NCBI GenBank assembly: GCA_003218935.1
Contig: QHPA01000073.1
Location: forward strand, 1-18,122
Length of the DNA stretch: 18,122 nt
Direction: 5' to 3'
Source: Verrucomicrobiota bacterium
GTDB lineage: Bacteria; Verrucomicrobiota; Verrucomicrobiia; Limisphaerales; AV2
Position 1 is the stretch's first letter, and every line of letters starts with the position of its first letter. The notes beneath the pieces are model-generated. The model did not search any database. It was not told the origin of the DNA and was given only the letters and a program-made list of their open reading frames with translations. Of this stretch, positions 1-7,919 are shown one piece after another. The position numbers and the translations under genes were made by a program.

Positions 1-123
1 AAAGAAGCGCGGGCGGCTGGCGTGAAGATACAAGCAGTGGCGCGGGGGCATCTGACCGCGACAGCGCCGTCGATGCCGCGGCGCACGGCGGTGCAGCAGC
101 ACCGCCGCCACCAATTGAGGACA
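1..123. other. Unassigned left edge with a perfect hairpin
   Basis: No convincing gene is visible between the window edge and the end of the gamma-glutamyltransferase gene. A perfect inverted repeat (9-bp arms at 86-94 and 99-107, 4-nt loop) lies about 17 bp beyond that gene's stop codon. No T-run follows it on the minus strand, so I do not call it an intrinsic terminator. A plus-strand gene tail ending at 23-25 is possible but cannot be judged from so few codons. Confidence 0.3.
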
Positions 124-1824
124 CTACCAACTGGCCGCTTTGCCTTCCACGCGCGGATCGTGCGCGCCGAGGAAACCGCGCCCATGGGGATTCGTGCCGA
201 CGGCCTGGGCTGCACCGAGCGAGTCAACGCGTTTGAGTTTGTGGCCTCGCTTTTCCAGTTCGCGCAACACCTCTTCGCTGATGCGTTTTTCGACAACGAG
301 TTCGTCCGGCTTCCATTGGTGATGAAAGCGCGGCTGAGCAAGCGCCGCGGCCGGGTCCATGCCGAAATCAATGGTGTCAATGATCGCGAGAACGGTTTGG
401 CTGATGATGGTCGGGCCTCCGGCCGCGCCCACGGCCAGAACCGGTTTGCCGTCTTTCAACACAATCGTCGGGCTCATGCTGGACAACGGGCGTTTGCCGG
501 GCGCGATGGCGTTGGCTTCCGCGCCGATCAGACCGAAATAATTAGTGGCGCCGGGTTGCGCGGAGAAATCGTCCATTTGATTGTTTAACACCACGCCCGT
601 TCCAGGGATGACCACCTTGCAGCCGAACGAGGTGTTCACGGTCGCGGTGCAAGCGACCCAATTCCCCTCCGCATCGGCGGTGGAGAAATGCGTCGTGTGT
701 TTGTTGAAAATGTCTTCGCCGGCACGTTCCGGTGTCCCGTGCTGTGCCACCGGCACGACGCGGTCCATCCGGATTTGTCTCGCGAGTTTCGCCGCGTATG
801 GTTTCGAGACGAGGCCGCGCGGCACTTTGGCGTAGTCGGGGTCGCCGAGCCAATAAGCGCGGTCAGCAAAGGCGAATTTCATCGCTTCGGTCACCACATG
901 AATGAAATCCGCCGAGTTCACGCCCATCTTCTTGAGGTCGAAGTTTTCCAGGATGTTCAGGATTTGGGCGACGTGCGCGCCGCCCGAACTGGGCGGCGGA
1001 AAGCCAAGGATTTGATAACTGCGATAAGTCGTAATGACCGGTTCGCGAAGCTTTATCTGATAGTCACGAAAATCTTCGACCGTCAGCAGGCCGCCATTGC
1101 TTCTCATCCAATCGCCGCTGGCCCGAGCAAATTGGCCGCGGTAAAACCAGTCGATGCCATACTCCGAAATCGCGCGATAAGTATTCGCCAGGTCAGGCAG
1201 GCGCAGGATTTCCCCCGCCTTCCACGGTTCACCGTCCGATTTCAGGAAAGCGGAGCGCGAGGCTTCAAACATGCTCAGTTCCTTCGCGCTGGCAGCCAAC
1301 CGCCCGGCATAATGGCGGTTGAGAGAGAAACCTTGCTCGGCGATTTCCGCGGCGGTCCGCAGCAACTCTTTCAGCGAAAGTTTTCCGTAACGGCGCGCCG
1401 CATGGTCGTAAGCCGCCAAGGCCCCCGGCACACCCGCCGCCAGCGGACCGGTCAGACTGAGTTCCGGTACCGCTTGGCCGTTCCGCACGAACAAGTCGCG
1501 GGTCGCCGCCCGAGGCGCAGTTTCACGACCATCGATGGCGACCAACGTCCCATCAGCAAGCCGAATCAACATGAAACAGCCGCCGCCGATGCCCGAGTTG
1601 TGGCCGTCCACGACTCCGAGCGTCAGGGCCGCAGCAACCGCCGCGTCAATCGCGTTGCCTCCCTTTTTAAAAACAGCGACCGCAGCGTCGGTCGCCAGTG
1701 GATGGACCGTCGCCACGATGCCGCGCTCACCACGCGCCAGTTCGCCGCCGGCGTGAAGGAGCGAAACGCCGAGTAACCCCGCGGCCAGCAACGCTCGCGC
1801 GGGGAGGTCAAACAAGCGCTTCAT
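124..1824 (-). CDS. ggt: Gamma-glutamyltransferase (gamma-glutamyltranspeptidase), exported
   Basis: This Ntn-hydrolase cleaves gamma-glutamyl bonds of glutathione and related compounds and transfers the glutamyl group to water or amino acids, normally in the periplasm. I start at the ATG at 1824 (566 aa) because a basic residue followed by a hydrophobic stretch (RALLAAGLLGVSLLHA) then forms a signal peptide. An upstream start would add 15 residues in front of it. Family signatures seen are GGNAIDAAVAA and GIGGGCFM near the N-terminus, DGRETAP, PPPSSGG, and RPLSSMSP in the small subunit. The autoprocessing site is TTHFS: its first Thr, about residue 377, should become the N-terminal nucleophile of the small subunit. 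Length is normal for the family. It is the last minus-strand gene here and is separated from its upstream neighbour by a terminator, so it probably has its own promoter. The function is secure; the physiological substrate is not shown. Confidence 0.95.
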   Translation of the reverse strand: MKRLFDLPARALLAAGLLGVSLLHAGGELARGERGIVATVHPLATDAAVAVFKKGGNAIDAAVAAALTLGVVDGHNSGIGGGCFMLIRLADGTLVAIDGRETAPRAATRDLFVRNGQAVPELSLTGPLAAGVPGALAAYDHAARRYGKLSLKELLRTAAEIAEQGFSLNRHYAGRLAASAKELSMFEASRSAFLKSDGEPWKAGEILRLPDLANTYRAISEYGIDWFYRGQFARASGDWMRSNGGLLTVEDFRDYQIKLREPVITTYRSYQILGFPPPSSGGAHVAQILNILENFDLKKMGVNSADFIHVVTEAMKFAFADRAYWLGDPDYAKVPRGLVSKPYAAKLARQIRMDRVVPVAQHGTPERAGEDIFNKHTTHFSTADAEGNWVACTATVNTSFGCKVVIPGTGVVLNNQMDDFSAQPGATNYFGLIGAEANAIAPGKRPLSSMSPTIVLKDGKPVLAVGAAGGPTIISQTVLAIIDTIDFGMDPAAALAQPRFHHQWKPDELVVEKRISEEVLRELEKRGHKLKRVDSLGAAQAVGTNPHGRGFLGAHDPRVEGKAASW

Positions 1825-1868
1825 TCGATGCAGACGAGCCGGGTCGCACGACGGCCGGCAGCTGGCCA

Positions 1869-1901
1869 CAAAAAAGTCCCCGGCGCATCAACGCGCGGGG
1901 A
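1869..1901 (-). terminator. Rho-independent terminator after the amidase / small-protein unit
   Basis: Read on the minus strand, a GC-rich stem (arms about 1901-1893 and 1886-1877, one bulged base, loop of about 6 nt) is followed by six consecutive T residues (1875-1870). It lies 43 bp beyond the stop codon of the 65-aa protein gene and before the ggt start. It should end the transcript of those upstream genes and insulate ggt. Confidence 0.75.
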
Positions 1902-1944
1902 TTTGAACTTTAACAAATCACGGAAAAAACGTTCAGGGGAACAG

Positions 1945-2142
1945 CTACTTCCGTCGGCTCTGCGGCGCCTTGCGGCCATGTTTCTTTACCACCTTTTTGA
2001 CGTGCCGTTTTGGTTTTTGGTGGTGCACAGCCCGGACATGGACGGCAGGCTTTCCTGATTTGGCAGGAGCAGCTTCCGCCATCGGCGGTGTTGAGGCGAA
2101 AACGAAGGCGGCGAGGGAGGTCATCAGGAAAAAAATTTTCAT
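1945..2142 (-). CDS. Small, very basic secreted protein (65 aa), unknown function
   Basis: I do not recognise a family. The ATG at 2142 gives a clean signal peptide: MKIFF, a hydrophobic core (LMTSLAAFVFAS), and an AEA-like cleavage site near residue 24. The mature part, about 41 residues, is dominated by Lys, Arg and His (stretches such as HHQKPKRHVKKVVKKHGRK) and has no cysteine. A longer reading from 2199 would bury the signal peptide, so I reject that start. The gene begins 38 bp after the amidase stop and is followed by an intrinsic terminator, so it is probably the last gene of an amidase transcript. The composition would suit binding to nucleic acid, lipopolysaccharide or another polyanion, but that is only inference. 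Confidence 0.6.
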   Translation of the reverse strand: MKIFFLMTSLAAFVFASTPPMAEAAPAKSGKPAVHVRAVHHQKPKRHVKKVVKKHGRKAPQSRRK

Positions 2143-2180
2143 AGGAATGGGCAGAGTTAAACGCCAAAACGTTTCGCCTG

Positions 2181-3842
2181 TCAACTCTGGGCTGTCCACA
2201 GGAACGGCGGCGGTTTGCGTGCCTTGGTTGCTTGTTCGAAGGCGAACGCCAGCTTGAGCAGCGTTGGTTCGCTATAGGCGCGACCAAAGAACGAGATACC
2301 CACCGGCAAACCCGACACCTCTCCCGCCGGCACGGTGATGCTCGGATACCCGGCCACCGCGGCCGGCCCCGAACTGCCACCCGTCTCGTGATCCCCATTC
2401 ACCAGGTCCGTCATCCAGGCGGGCCCGGCAGTGGGCGTGATAATCGCGTCGAGCTGATGTTGGTTCATCACTGCGTCTATTCCTTCGTCTCGCGCCAACC
2501 GGCGGTTTTTTTCGAGAGCATCCAAATAGGCTTTGTCCGTGAGCGGTCCTTTTGCCTGTGCTTTGAGAAAAATCTCCTGACCGAAGTGGGGCATTTCCCT
2601 CTCCCGGTTTTGCTCATTGAACTCGATGAGCTCTTTCATCGAACGCATGGGCGCATCGGAGCCGAGCGAGGCAAGATAGGCGTTCAGGTCCGCTTTGAAC
2701 TCGTAGAGCAGCACCTCGAACTCGGAGCCGCCAAACTTTCCTTTCGTCGGGATGTCCGCCGGATCCACCATGATCGCGCCGAGTTTTTGCATTTCTTCAA
2801 TCGCCGCCTCCATCAGCTGGTCCACTCTCTCGTGGAATCCGAAAAAATTCCGCGCCACGCCGATGCGGGCGGCCCGGAGTCCCTTCGGGTCAAGAAACTT
2901 CGTGTAATCCGGATGCGACTTTCCTTCGCTGGCGTTGGTCGCGTCGTCGCGCGGGTCCACGCCGGTCAACGCACCGAGCAGGATCGCCGCATCAGTAACG
3001 GTGCGCGCCATCGGACCGGCAGTGTCCTGACTGTGCGCGATGGGAACGATGCCGGCGCGGCTGATCAGTCCCAGCGTCGGTTTGATTCCCACAATGCCGT
3101 TGGTTGACGAAGGCGAAACGATCGAACCGTCCGTTTCGGTGCCGACCGCCACAGCGCAAAGGTTCGCCGCTACCGCCACCGCCGAGCCGGAGCTGGAGCC
3201 GGAAGGATTGCGGTCCAGCGCATACGGGTTCCGCGTCAGTCCGCCGCGCCCGCTCCAGCCGCTCGTGGAATGCGTTGACCGAAAATTGGCCCACTCGCTG
3301 AGGTTGGTCTTGCCGAGAATCACCGCCCCGGCCTCGCGAAGCCTTTGCGCGACGAAAGAATCGCACGGCGGAATCGAACCCGCCAGCGCCAGCGACCCGG
3401 CGGTCGTCGTCATACGGTCGTGAGTGCCGATGTTGTCCTTGATGAGGACGGGAATCCCGTGCAGGGCCCCGCGCGGACCCTTGGCCTTGCGTTCTTCATC
3501 GAGCGCCCGTGCGATGGCGATGACGTCTGGATTGATTTCAATCACCGCGTTGATTGCCGGACCGTGTTTGTCAATTTGTTCGATGCGGGCCAGGTATTTT
3601 TTGACCAGGGACAGCGAGCTGTATCTGCCGGATTTCATGCCGGCCTGGAATTCGGCAATCGTCGCCTCGTCCAGGTCGAACGGCTTGACCTTGGCACGAG
3701 CAGCCAACGGAGCTGGCTTTGGCCCGGCGCTGGCAAAGGTTGGACCGGTCATCGCCGCCGCGCTTCCCAGGGCGACGAGCTGCAGAAAATTCCGGCGCGT
3801 CAGCTCGGAACACTGCGGTTCATTTTTGTCTTCGTGTATCAT
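2181..3842 (-). CDS. Amidase-signature family hydrolase with Tat signal
   Basis: This is an amidase-signature (AS) enzyme that hydrolyses C-N amide bonds. The Ser-cisSer-Lys triad can be assigned by family alignment: Lys in VLIKDN (135 counted from the ATG at 3842), the cis-Ser in the GSSSGSA loop (217), and the nucleophilic Ser in TETDGS (240). The N-terminus carries a twin-arginine motif (TRRNFLQ) followed by a hydrophobic segment (LVALGSAAAMTG), so the folded enzyme is probably exported by Tat. I prefer the ATG at 3842 (553 aa); an ATG at 3887 would add 15 residues before the Tat motif. Neither has a clear ribosome-binding site. The 65-aa basic protein lies 38 bp downstream. AS enzymes range from peptide amidases to nitrile-pathway amidases and the sequence does not fix the substrate. 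GatA is unlikely because of the export signal and the absence of GatB/GatC partners nearby. Confidence 0.9.
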   Translation of the reverse strand: MIHEDKNEPQCSELTRRNFLQLVALGSAAAMTGPTFASAGPKPAPLAARAKVKPFDLDEATIAEFQAGMKSGRYSSLSLVKKYLARIEQIDKHGPAINAVIEINPDVIAIARALDEERKAKGPRGALHGIPVLIKDNIGTHDRMTTTAGSLALAGSIPPCDSFVAQRLREAGAVILGKTNLSEWANFRSTHSTSGWSGRGGLTRNPYALDRNPSGSSSGSAVAVAANLCAVAVGTETDGSIVSPSSTNGIVGIKPTLGLISRAGIVPIAHSQDTAGPMARTVTDAAILLGALTGVDPRDDATNASEGKSHPDYTKFLDPKGLRAARIGVARNFFGFHERVDQLMEAAIEEMQKLGAIMVDPADIPTKGKFGGSEFEVLLYEFKADLNAYLASLGSDAPMRSMKELIEFNEQNREREMPHFGQEIFLKAQAKGPLTDKAYLDALEKNRRLARDEGIDAVMNQHQLDAIITPTAGPAWMTDLVNGDHETGGSSGPAAVAGYPSITVPAGEVSGLPVGISFFGRAYSEPTLLKLAFAFEQATKARKPPPFLWTAQS

Positions 3843-3962
3843 TGAATGCAACGGGTTTGAACCTGCGGCTGAATGATTGACGGACATGGCTCAGCCAGCA
3901 TACCTGCGCGAGCGATTCCAGCAAGCCGCTTGAAGCGTGTGCTACAGCTTGGTGGGGCGAGT

Positions 3963-4056
3963 CTCTCCATGAACCAGGTGGGGCGAGACTCCGTCGAGCC
4001 CTATTTTCGATCCTTGGAGATCAGGGCGGAGTCGCGCCCCACCGTTCATGACGACC
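3963..4056. repeat. Palindromic intergenic repeat (REP-like), type 1
   Basis: This stretch between the amidase and aminotransferase genes forms a long imperfect hairpin. The left arm at 3968-4002 (catgaaccaggtggggcgag...) pairs with the right arm at 4023-4050 (...gcgccccaccgttcatg), with about 20 bp between. The string ggtggggcgag also occurs just outside at 3951-3961, so a second partial copy adjoins. Its edge (ctctccatgaacc, 3963-3975) nearly matches the edge of the larger palindrome at 8957-9180. It has no coding character. I associate this sequence style with dispersed repeats in Verrucomicrobiota genomes, but copy number cannot be seen from one window. Confidence 0.75.
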
Positions 4057-4065
4057 TTTGCAAAT

Positions 4066-5286
4066 TCAAGAAAGCAGATGCTTCAAGGCGCCCGCCAGGC
4101 GCTCATATTGCGGGAGCGAATTGTAGAGTTGCGCTGAAACGCGCAACAGGCGTTTTGGCGGCGCCGGCCAGGGAATGATCGGCAGCTCGATCCCGTCTTT
4201 TGCCAGCAGTTTGTCCTGAAGCGGGTCCAAGTACAACGGTGAGCTCGAGGGCTTGTCATCCAAGGCGTCGGGAAGCGGGATTGAGGCGAGCGAACCGATC
4301 AATTCATCCGGGCACGGAAGGTCGATTCGCAATGTCTTACAAATAATCTTTCGCGCCGCCAACGCCAGGCGCCGATTTCGCCTCATGACCGCCGGCCATC
4401 CACCCGGCAGGAGCGAGCCAACAAATCGCAGCGCTTCCGGCACGCTCAGGCACGCAGAAGGATCCCAGGTGCCCGTCCAGCCGAACTCGATCAGGAACCG
4501 GGAACGATCAGTGCGCGGAGAGTTCGCGCCGTGACTGATCGAGAGCGGACGAATAGACTTTTGCCGGGCGCGCCGGACATGAAGAAATCCGGCTCCTTTC
4601 GGCGCGCAAATCCACTTGTGACAGTTGCCGGCGTAATAAGTCGCGCCCAGCTTGCGCAGGTTCACAGGGACCATGCCGGGCGCGTGAGCGCCATCGACAA
4701 GCGCGTCCACGCCGCGCTCAGCCAGCCTTTTGACCAGTTGCTGAATCGGCAATACCAATCCCGTCTGGCTGGTGACGTGATCCAGAAGCGCCAATCGCGT
4801 TCGCGCAGTAACGCGACTCAAGACCGCGTCAACGACCTCTTTCGCCTCATCCAACGGAAAAGGGACTTCCGCGACGACGACCCGAGCGCCTGCCCGCCCG
4901 GCCACGAAGTCGAGCGCGTTTCGACAGGCGTTGTATTCGTGGTTCGTGACCAGCAACTCGTCACCGCGTTTGAACCGAAGTGACCGTAATACGCTGTTCA
5001 CGCCACTCGTCGCGTTCGGCACGAACACGAGCTCCGCAGCGTCGGCGCCGAGGAACTCTGCCAGCGCGCCGCGGGCCTCGTCCAGGAGCCGCTCCAGGTC
5101 CCGGACGAAAAACTGAACCGGCTGCCGCTCCAGGCGATCGCGAATTCTGCGTTGGAAATCGAGCACTGGCCGCGGACAACTTCCGAACGAACCGTGGTTC
5201 AGAAAAACGACCTGCGGATCGAGCAACCAGAGTCGTGGATCACACGCCGGCCGATCCAAAAGATGATTCAGTTGTTTCCGCGTCAT
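4066..5286 (-). CDS. Class-V PLP aminotransferase, isopenicillin-N epimerase-like
   Basis: A fold-type I PLP enzyme of the aminotransferase class-V group (relatives: isopenicillin-N epimerase, cysteine desulfurase-like proteins). Recognisable elements are the N-terminal FLNHGSFG, the phosphate-binding region NATSGVNSVLRS (about 91-102), LLDHVTSQTG (about 167-176), the Asp that pairs with the PLP ring nitrogen in VDGAHAPG (Asp198), and the Schiff-base Lys in GNCHKW (Lys224). Length (406 aa) is normal. There is no signal peptide, so it should be cytoplasmic. It starts 40 bp after the yebC stop on the same strand and could share that transcript. No beta-lactam biosynthetic genes are nearby, so true isopenicillin-N epimerase activity is unlikely; racemase, desulfurase or lyase activity on an amino acid is possible. 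Fold is certain, substrate unknown. Confidence 0.88.
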   Translation of the reverse strand: MTRKQLNHLLDRPACDPRLWLLDPQVVFLNHGSFGSCPRPVLDFQRRIRDRLERQPVQFFVRDLERLLDEARGALAEFLGADAAELVFVPNATSGVNSVLRSLRFKRGDELLVTNHEYNACRNALDFVAGRAGARVVVAEVPFPLDEAKEVVDAVLSRVTARTRLALLDHVTSQTGLVLPIQQLVKRLAERGVDALVDGAHAPGMVPVNLRKLGATYYAGNCHKWICAPKGAGFLHVRRARQKSIRPLSISHGANSPRTDRSRFLIEFGWTGTWDPSACLSVPEALRFVGSLLPGGWPAVMRRNRRLALAARKIICKTLRIDLPCPDELIGSLASIPLPDALDDKPSSSPLYLDPLQDKLLAKDGIELPIIPWPAPPKRLLRVSAQLYNSLPQYERLAGALKHLLS

Positions 5287-5326
5287 GCAGGGGGAAGCCT
5301 CGTTTACCAGGCTCCTCCAGGGTGTC

Positions 5327-6049
5327 TCATTTCATGGCCGCATAAACACGATGGACGTCGTCGTGGTCGTCCAGCGCGCTGAGAAAATCGGCGACCTCCT
5401 TTCTCTGCGCGTCCGGCAGTCCAACGAAGTTCTTCGCGAGGTAGCGCAACTCGGCGGCAGTCAGCTTCCAGCCGGCTTTCGCGAGGAATTTGGAGACAGT
5501 GTCGAGATCTTTGATTTCGGTGATGAAACGAGCGCCAACGTGACCGTCCGGAATTTCCTCCGCCTCGAGCGGCTCCACATTCTGCGCGCCGGCCTCAATC
5601 CCGTCGCCTTCCGCGTCGCGCGTCTTGTCCGGGTGCGTGGCTTCAACCACGCCCTTATGATCAAAGAAAAAACCGACGCTGCCGGGCGCGCCGAGCGAAC
5701 CGGCGCGGAAAAGATGACGGATTTCGGGCGCTGTCCGATTGCGATTGTCGGTGAGACACTCGACAATCACGGCGACTTTGTGCGGAGCGAAACCTTCGTA
5801 GGTGATCAGTTCATAGTTCACTTTTTCACCGGTCTGGCCGGCGCCTTTCTTGACGGCGCGCTCAATCGTATCGCGCGGGACCGAGGCCTTGCGCGCCGCT
5901 TCAAGCGCTGCGTAAAGCCGCGCGTTGAGATCGGGGTCCGACCCTCCCAGCTTCGCCGCCACCATGATCTCGCGAACCAGTTTGCCAATGACCTGGCCGC
6001 GCTTCGTGGCGTTGGCCACGCGACCGGCCTGTTTCCATTGCGCGCCCAT
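5327..6049 (-). CDS. yebC: YebC/PmpR (TACO1) family protein
   Basis: This is a full-length (240 aa) member of the YebC/TACO1 family, described variously as a DNA-binding transcriptional regulator and as a ribosome-associated factor that helps translate difficult proline stretches. The N-terminal three-helix domain includes GQVIGKLVREIMVAAKLGG, and the ARKASVPRDTIERAVKKG segment is diagnostic. Conserved middle features include YEGFAP, NRNRTAPEIRHLF and GSVGFFFD. It begins MGAQWKQAG instead of the common MAGHSKWANI, which marks a variant subgroup. The ATG at 6049 is preceded by a weak purine-rich stretch (aaagaga). It diverges from the M48 protease gene across 129 bp and is followed at 40 bp by the PLP enzyme. 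The family assignment is secure; its regulatory target is not visible. Confidence 0.95.
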   Translation of the reverse strand: MGAQWKQAGRVANATKRGQVIGKLVREIMVAAKLGGSDPDLNARLYAALEAARKASVPRDTIERAVKKGAGQTGEKVNYELITYEGFAPHKVAVIVECLTDNRNRTAPEIRHLFRAGSLGAPGSVGFFFDHKGVVEATHPDKTRDAEGDGIEAGAQNVEPLEAEEIPDGHVGARFITEIKDLDTVSKFLAKAGWKLTAAELRYLAKNFVGLPDAQRKEVADFLSALDDHDDVHRVYAAMK

Positions 6050-6178
6050 GCGGTCTCTTTACCGGCTGCCAGAGCAAAGATCAACCAACTGTTGCTGGAC
6101 AAAACAGCTCCGACACGAAACCCTTTCTGCTCAAATGTCAGCGACCGCCGGCAACGCCGGAGGTTTTCCAAAAGGATT
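6050..6178. promoter_or_regulatory. Divergent intergenic region between yebC and the M48 protease gene
   Basis: These 129 bp separate two genes that start in opposite directions, so both promoters should lie here. A purine-rich ribosome-binding site (aaaagga, 6170-6176) sits just before the protease ATG. A short inverted repeat (ccggc/gccgg) lies around 6149-6160. I could not pick out confident -35/-10 pairs. Confidence 0.4.
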
Positions 6179-7456
6179 ATGAATCTAATTTCCGGGTTGA
6201 GCCTGATCGCCCTGGCGATGGTCCTCGCCAGGTGGCTGGCCGAACTTTGGCTCTCCCACCTTAACCGTCGCCATGTGCTGGCCCATGCCAACGCCGTGCC
6301 CGAAGCGTTTCGCGGGATGGTTGACCAGCCGACTTACGCGAAATCGATCGAGTACACCCTGGCGAAAATCCGATTCAGCCGGATCGAAGACACCTGGAAC
6401 ACGCTCGTTCTACTGGCCGTGCTGTTCAGCGGCGTGTTGCCATGGGCATACAAACTCTTCACCGGCTGGCTCGGCGTATCCGCCTGGGCGCAGGCGGCGT
6501 TTCTGTTTGCGGTTGGCGCCGCGCTCACGCTTCCCGGACTGCCATTCGATTGGTATGCGCAGTTCAATTTGGAGGAACGTTTCGGTTTCAACACGACCAC
6601 TCCCGGACTTTGGTGGATGGATCGCCTCAAAGGATTGTTGCTGGTCCTGGCGCTGGGCTATCCACTGCTCGTCTTGATCCTGAAACTCGTCGAGCGGACG
6701 GGCGATTCCTGGTGGCTGTGGGCATGGGCATCCGTGTTCTGCTTTCAACTGCTGATGATCGTGCTCGCGCCGAGTCTAATCCTGCCGCTATTCAACAAAT
6801 TTACGCCGCTACCGGAAGGTTCGTTGCGCGAACGCCTGCTCAGCCTGGGCAAACGAACCGGGTTCACCGCCCGAACCATTCAAGTGATGGACGGCAGCAA
6901 GCGGTCGCGCCACTCGAACGCGTTCTTTACCGGTTTCGGACGTTTCCGGAAAATCGTCTTGTTCGACACGTTGGTCCAGCAACTGGCCGAGCTGGAACTG
7001 GAAGCGGTGCTGGCGCACGAAATCGGGCACTACAAGAGAAAGCACGTCCTGAAAATGCTGCTGTGGTCGGCGGCGAGCCTGTTCGTCGGCTTTGGCGTTG
7101 CTGCATGGCTGGCGAAGCGGGCGTGGTTTTATCAGTCGTTCGGGTTTGAAGCGGGAAGTGTCGCTCCGGTCCTGCTTCTGTTTGGCCTGCTCAGCGGCGT
7201 GGTGGCGTTCTGGTTTGCGCCGATGCAAAATCTCTGCTTGCGACGTTACGAATATCAGGCGGACCTGTTCGCGGCGAAAACAATGGGTGAGCCACGGTCT
7301 CTGGTGGGCGCGCTGCGCAAGCTGAACGAAAAAAATCTGAGCAACCTCACACCCCATCCGCTTTACAGCGGCTTCTATTACTCCCATCCGACATTGCTCG
7401 AACGCGAGCAGGCGCTGACTCGAGCCGTCGGCGGGTGCGGGTTTCGTAGCCGCTGA
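6179..7456 (+). CDS. M48-family zinc metalloprotease, Ste24 / CAAX prenyl protease type
   Basis: This is an integral-membrane zinc endopeptidase of family M48A, the Ste24-like group. The zinc site is HEIGH (His280, Glu281, His284), with a third ligand Glu358 in the downstream RRYEYQADLFA motif. The hallmark APSLILPLFNKFTPLPEG segment is at about 197-214 and the C-terminal SHPTLLER motif is present. Hydrophobic spans occur near residues 3-20, 72-92, 103-120, 152-168, 178-203, 292-312 and 327-347, which fits the multi-helix Ste24 fold. The ATG at 6179 (425 aa) is supported by a ribosome-binding site about 3 bp upstream and by the normal family length. The frame stays open far upstream, but that part is antisense to yebC and is not real. 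Bacterial members probably act in membrane-protein quality control, since bacteria generally lack CAAX-prenylated proteins. Confidence 0.93.
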   Translation: MNLISGLSLIALAMVLARWLAELWLSHLNRRHVLAHANAVPEAFRGMVDQPTYAKSIEYTLAKIRFSRIEDTWNTLVLLAVLFSGVLPWAYKLFTGWLGVSAWAQAAFLFAVGAALTLPGLPFDWYAQFNLEERFGFNTTTPGLWWMDRLKGLLLVLALGYPLLVLILKLVERTGDSWWLWAWASVFCFQLLMIVLAPSLILPLFNKFTPLPEGSLRERLLSLGKRTGFTARTIQVMDGSKRSRHSNAFFTGFGRFRKIVLFDTLVQQLAELELEAVLAHEIGHYKRKHVLKMLLWSAASLFVGFGVAAWLAKRAWFYQSFGFEAGSVAPVLLLFGLLSGVVAFWFAPMQNLCLRRYEYQADLFAAKTMGEPRSLVGALRKLNEKNLSNLTPHPLYSGFYYSHPTLLEREQALTRAVGGCGFRSR

Positions 7457-7554
7457 GGTAACGAAGGGGAAAACATTGCGAACAACGTCGCGTCTGTCTC
7501 CTCGCGTCGGCGGCGACACGGTGGCAGTCCCTCGCCAGGTTACCTACCGGCAAA

Positions 7555-7833
7555 TCACGTCACGACACAGACGCAATTCTCCCCGCCGAAGGCGTTCGGA
7601 ACCCGCGTTGGGCAGTTGGGATCATCGCGCCACTGGCCGTCCACCAGATAGCGATATTCATGCCTGCCCTCCGTCAGGGAGAGGGTCGCCTTCCACTGGC
7701 CGCTTTTTAGCTTCCTGAGTTCAATGGGATGTTGTTCCCAGTCGCTGAAGTCGCCGAGCAGCTTCACGCTTTGGGCTTCGGGCGCCAGAATGGCGAAGGT
7801 AATTTTCTGCTTTGGCAATTTCTTCGTTGGCAT
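7555..7833 (-). CDS. Stand-alone glycogen-binding domain protein (CBM48 / isoamylase early-set)
   Basis: This 92-aa protein is almost entirely one CBM48/E-set carbohydrate-binding domain of the kind found in the AMPK beta subunit and at the N-terminus of glycogen-branching enzymes. Signatures seen are FAILAPEAQSVKLLGDFSDW (about 13-32), W48 in the KSGQWKATLSL strand, and the glycogen-contact region EYRYLVDGQWRDDPN (about 59-73), ending with a conserved PNAFGGEN turn. There is no catalytic domain, signal peptide or membrane segment, so it should be cytoplasmic. It ends 98 bp from the convergently transcribed M48 gene and lies 86 bp downstream of the methyltransferase gene. It probably tethers a partner to glycogen or senses glycogen, but no glycogen enzyme is nearby to name the partner. 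Confidence 0.9.
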   Translation of the reverse strand: MPTKKLPKQKITFAILAPEAQSVKLLGDFSDWEQHPIELRKLKSGQWKATLSLTEGRHEYRYLVDGQWRDDPNCPTRVPNAFGGENCVCVVT

Positions 7834-7875
7834 GGCTGCGCTGCGGTTCGTTCCGGCTAAAAATGCGCTTTTCGA

Positions 7876-7903
7876 AAGTTATTTTAACCGCCCGATTGGT
7901 CAA
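7876..7903 (-). promoter_or_regulatory. Possible sigma70-type promoter for the CBM48 gene
   Basis: On the minus strand TTGACC (7903-7898) and TAACTT (7881-7876) are separated by 16 bp, ending about 42 bp before the CBM48 ATG. The surrounding 86-bp gap is AT-rich compared with its neighbours. The -10 match is weak and there is no experimental support. Confidence 0.35.
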
Positions 7904-7919
7904 GGGTTAATTTATCCCC

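Noticed and set aside
688..1776. A 362-codon plus-strand open frame opposite ggt
   Set aside because: Antisense shadow of a gene with full catalytic signatures; the translation is Arg-rich and domain-free.
3873..4178. A 101-codon plus-strand open frame across the amidase-aminotransferase gap
   Set aside because: It runs through the palindromic repeat and into the 3' end of the aminotransferase; the translation reflects the repeat.
5285..6178. An open frame of 298 codons directly in front of the M48 protease
   Set aside because: It is antisense to the well-supported yebC gene, has no family resemblance, and the protease has its own ATG with a good ribosome-binding site at 6179.
7455..7543. 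aggtaac / gttacct inverted pair after the M48 gene
   Set aside because: The arms are only 7 bp and about 75 bp apart, which is expected by chance.
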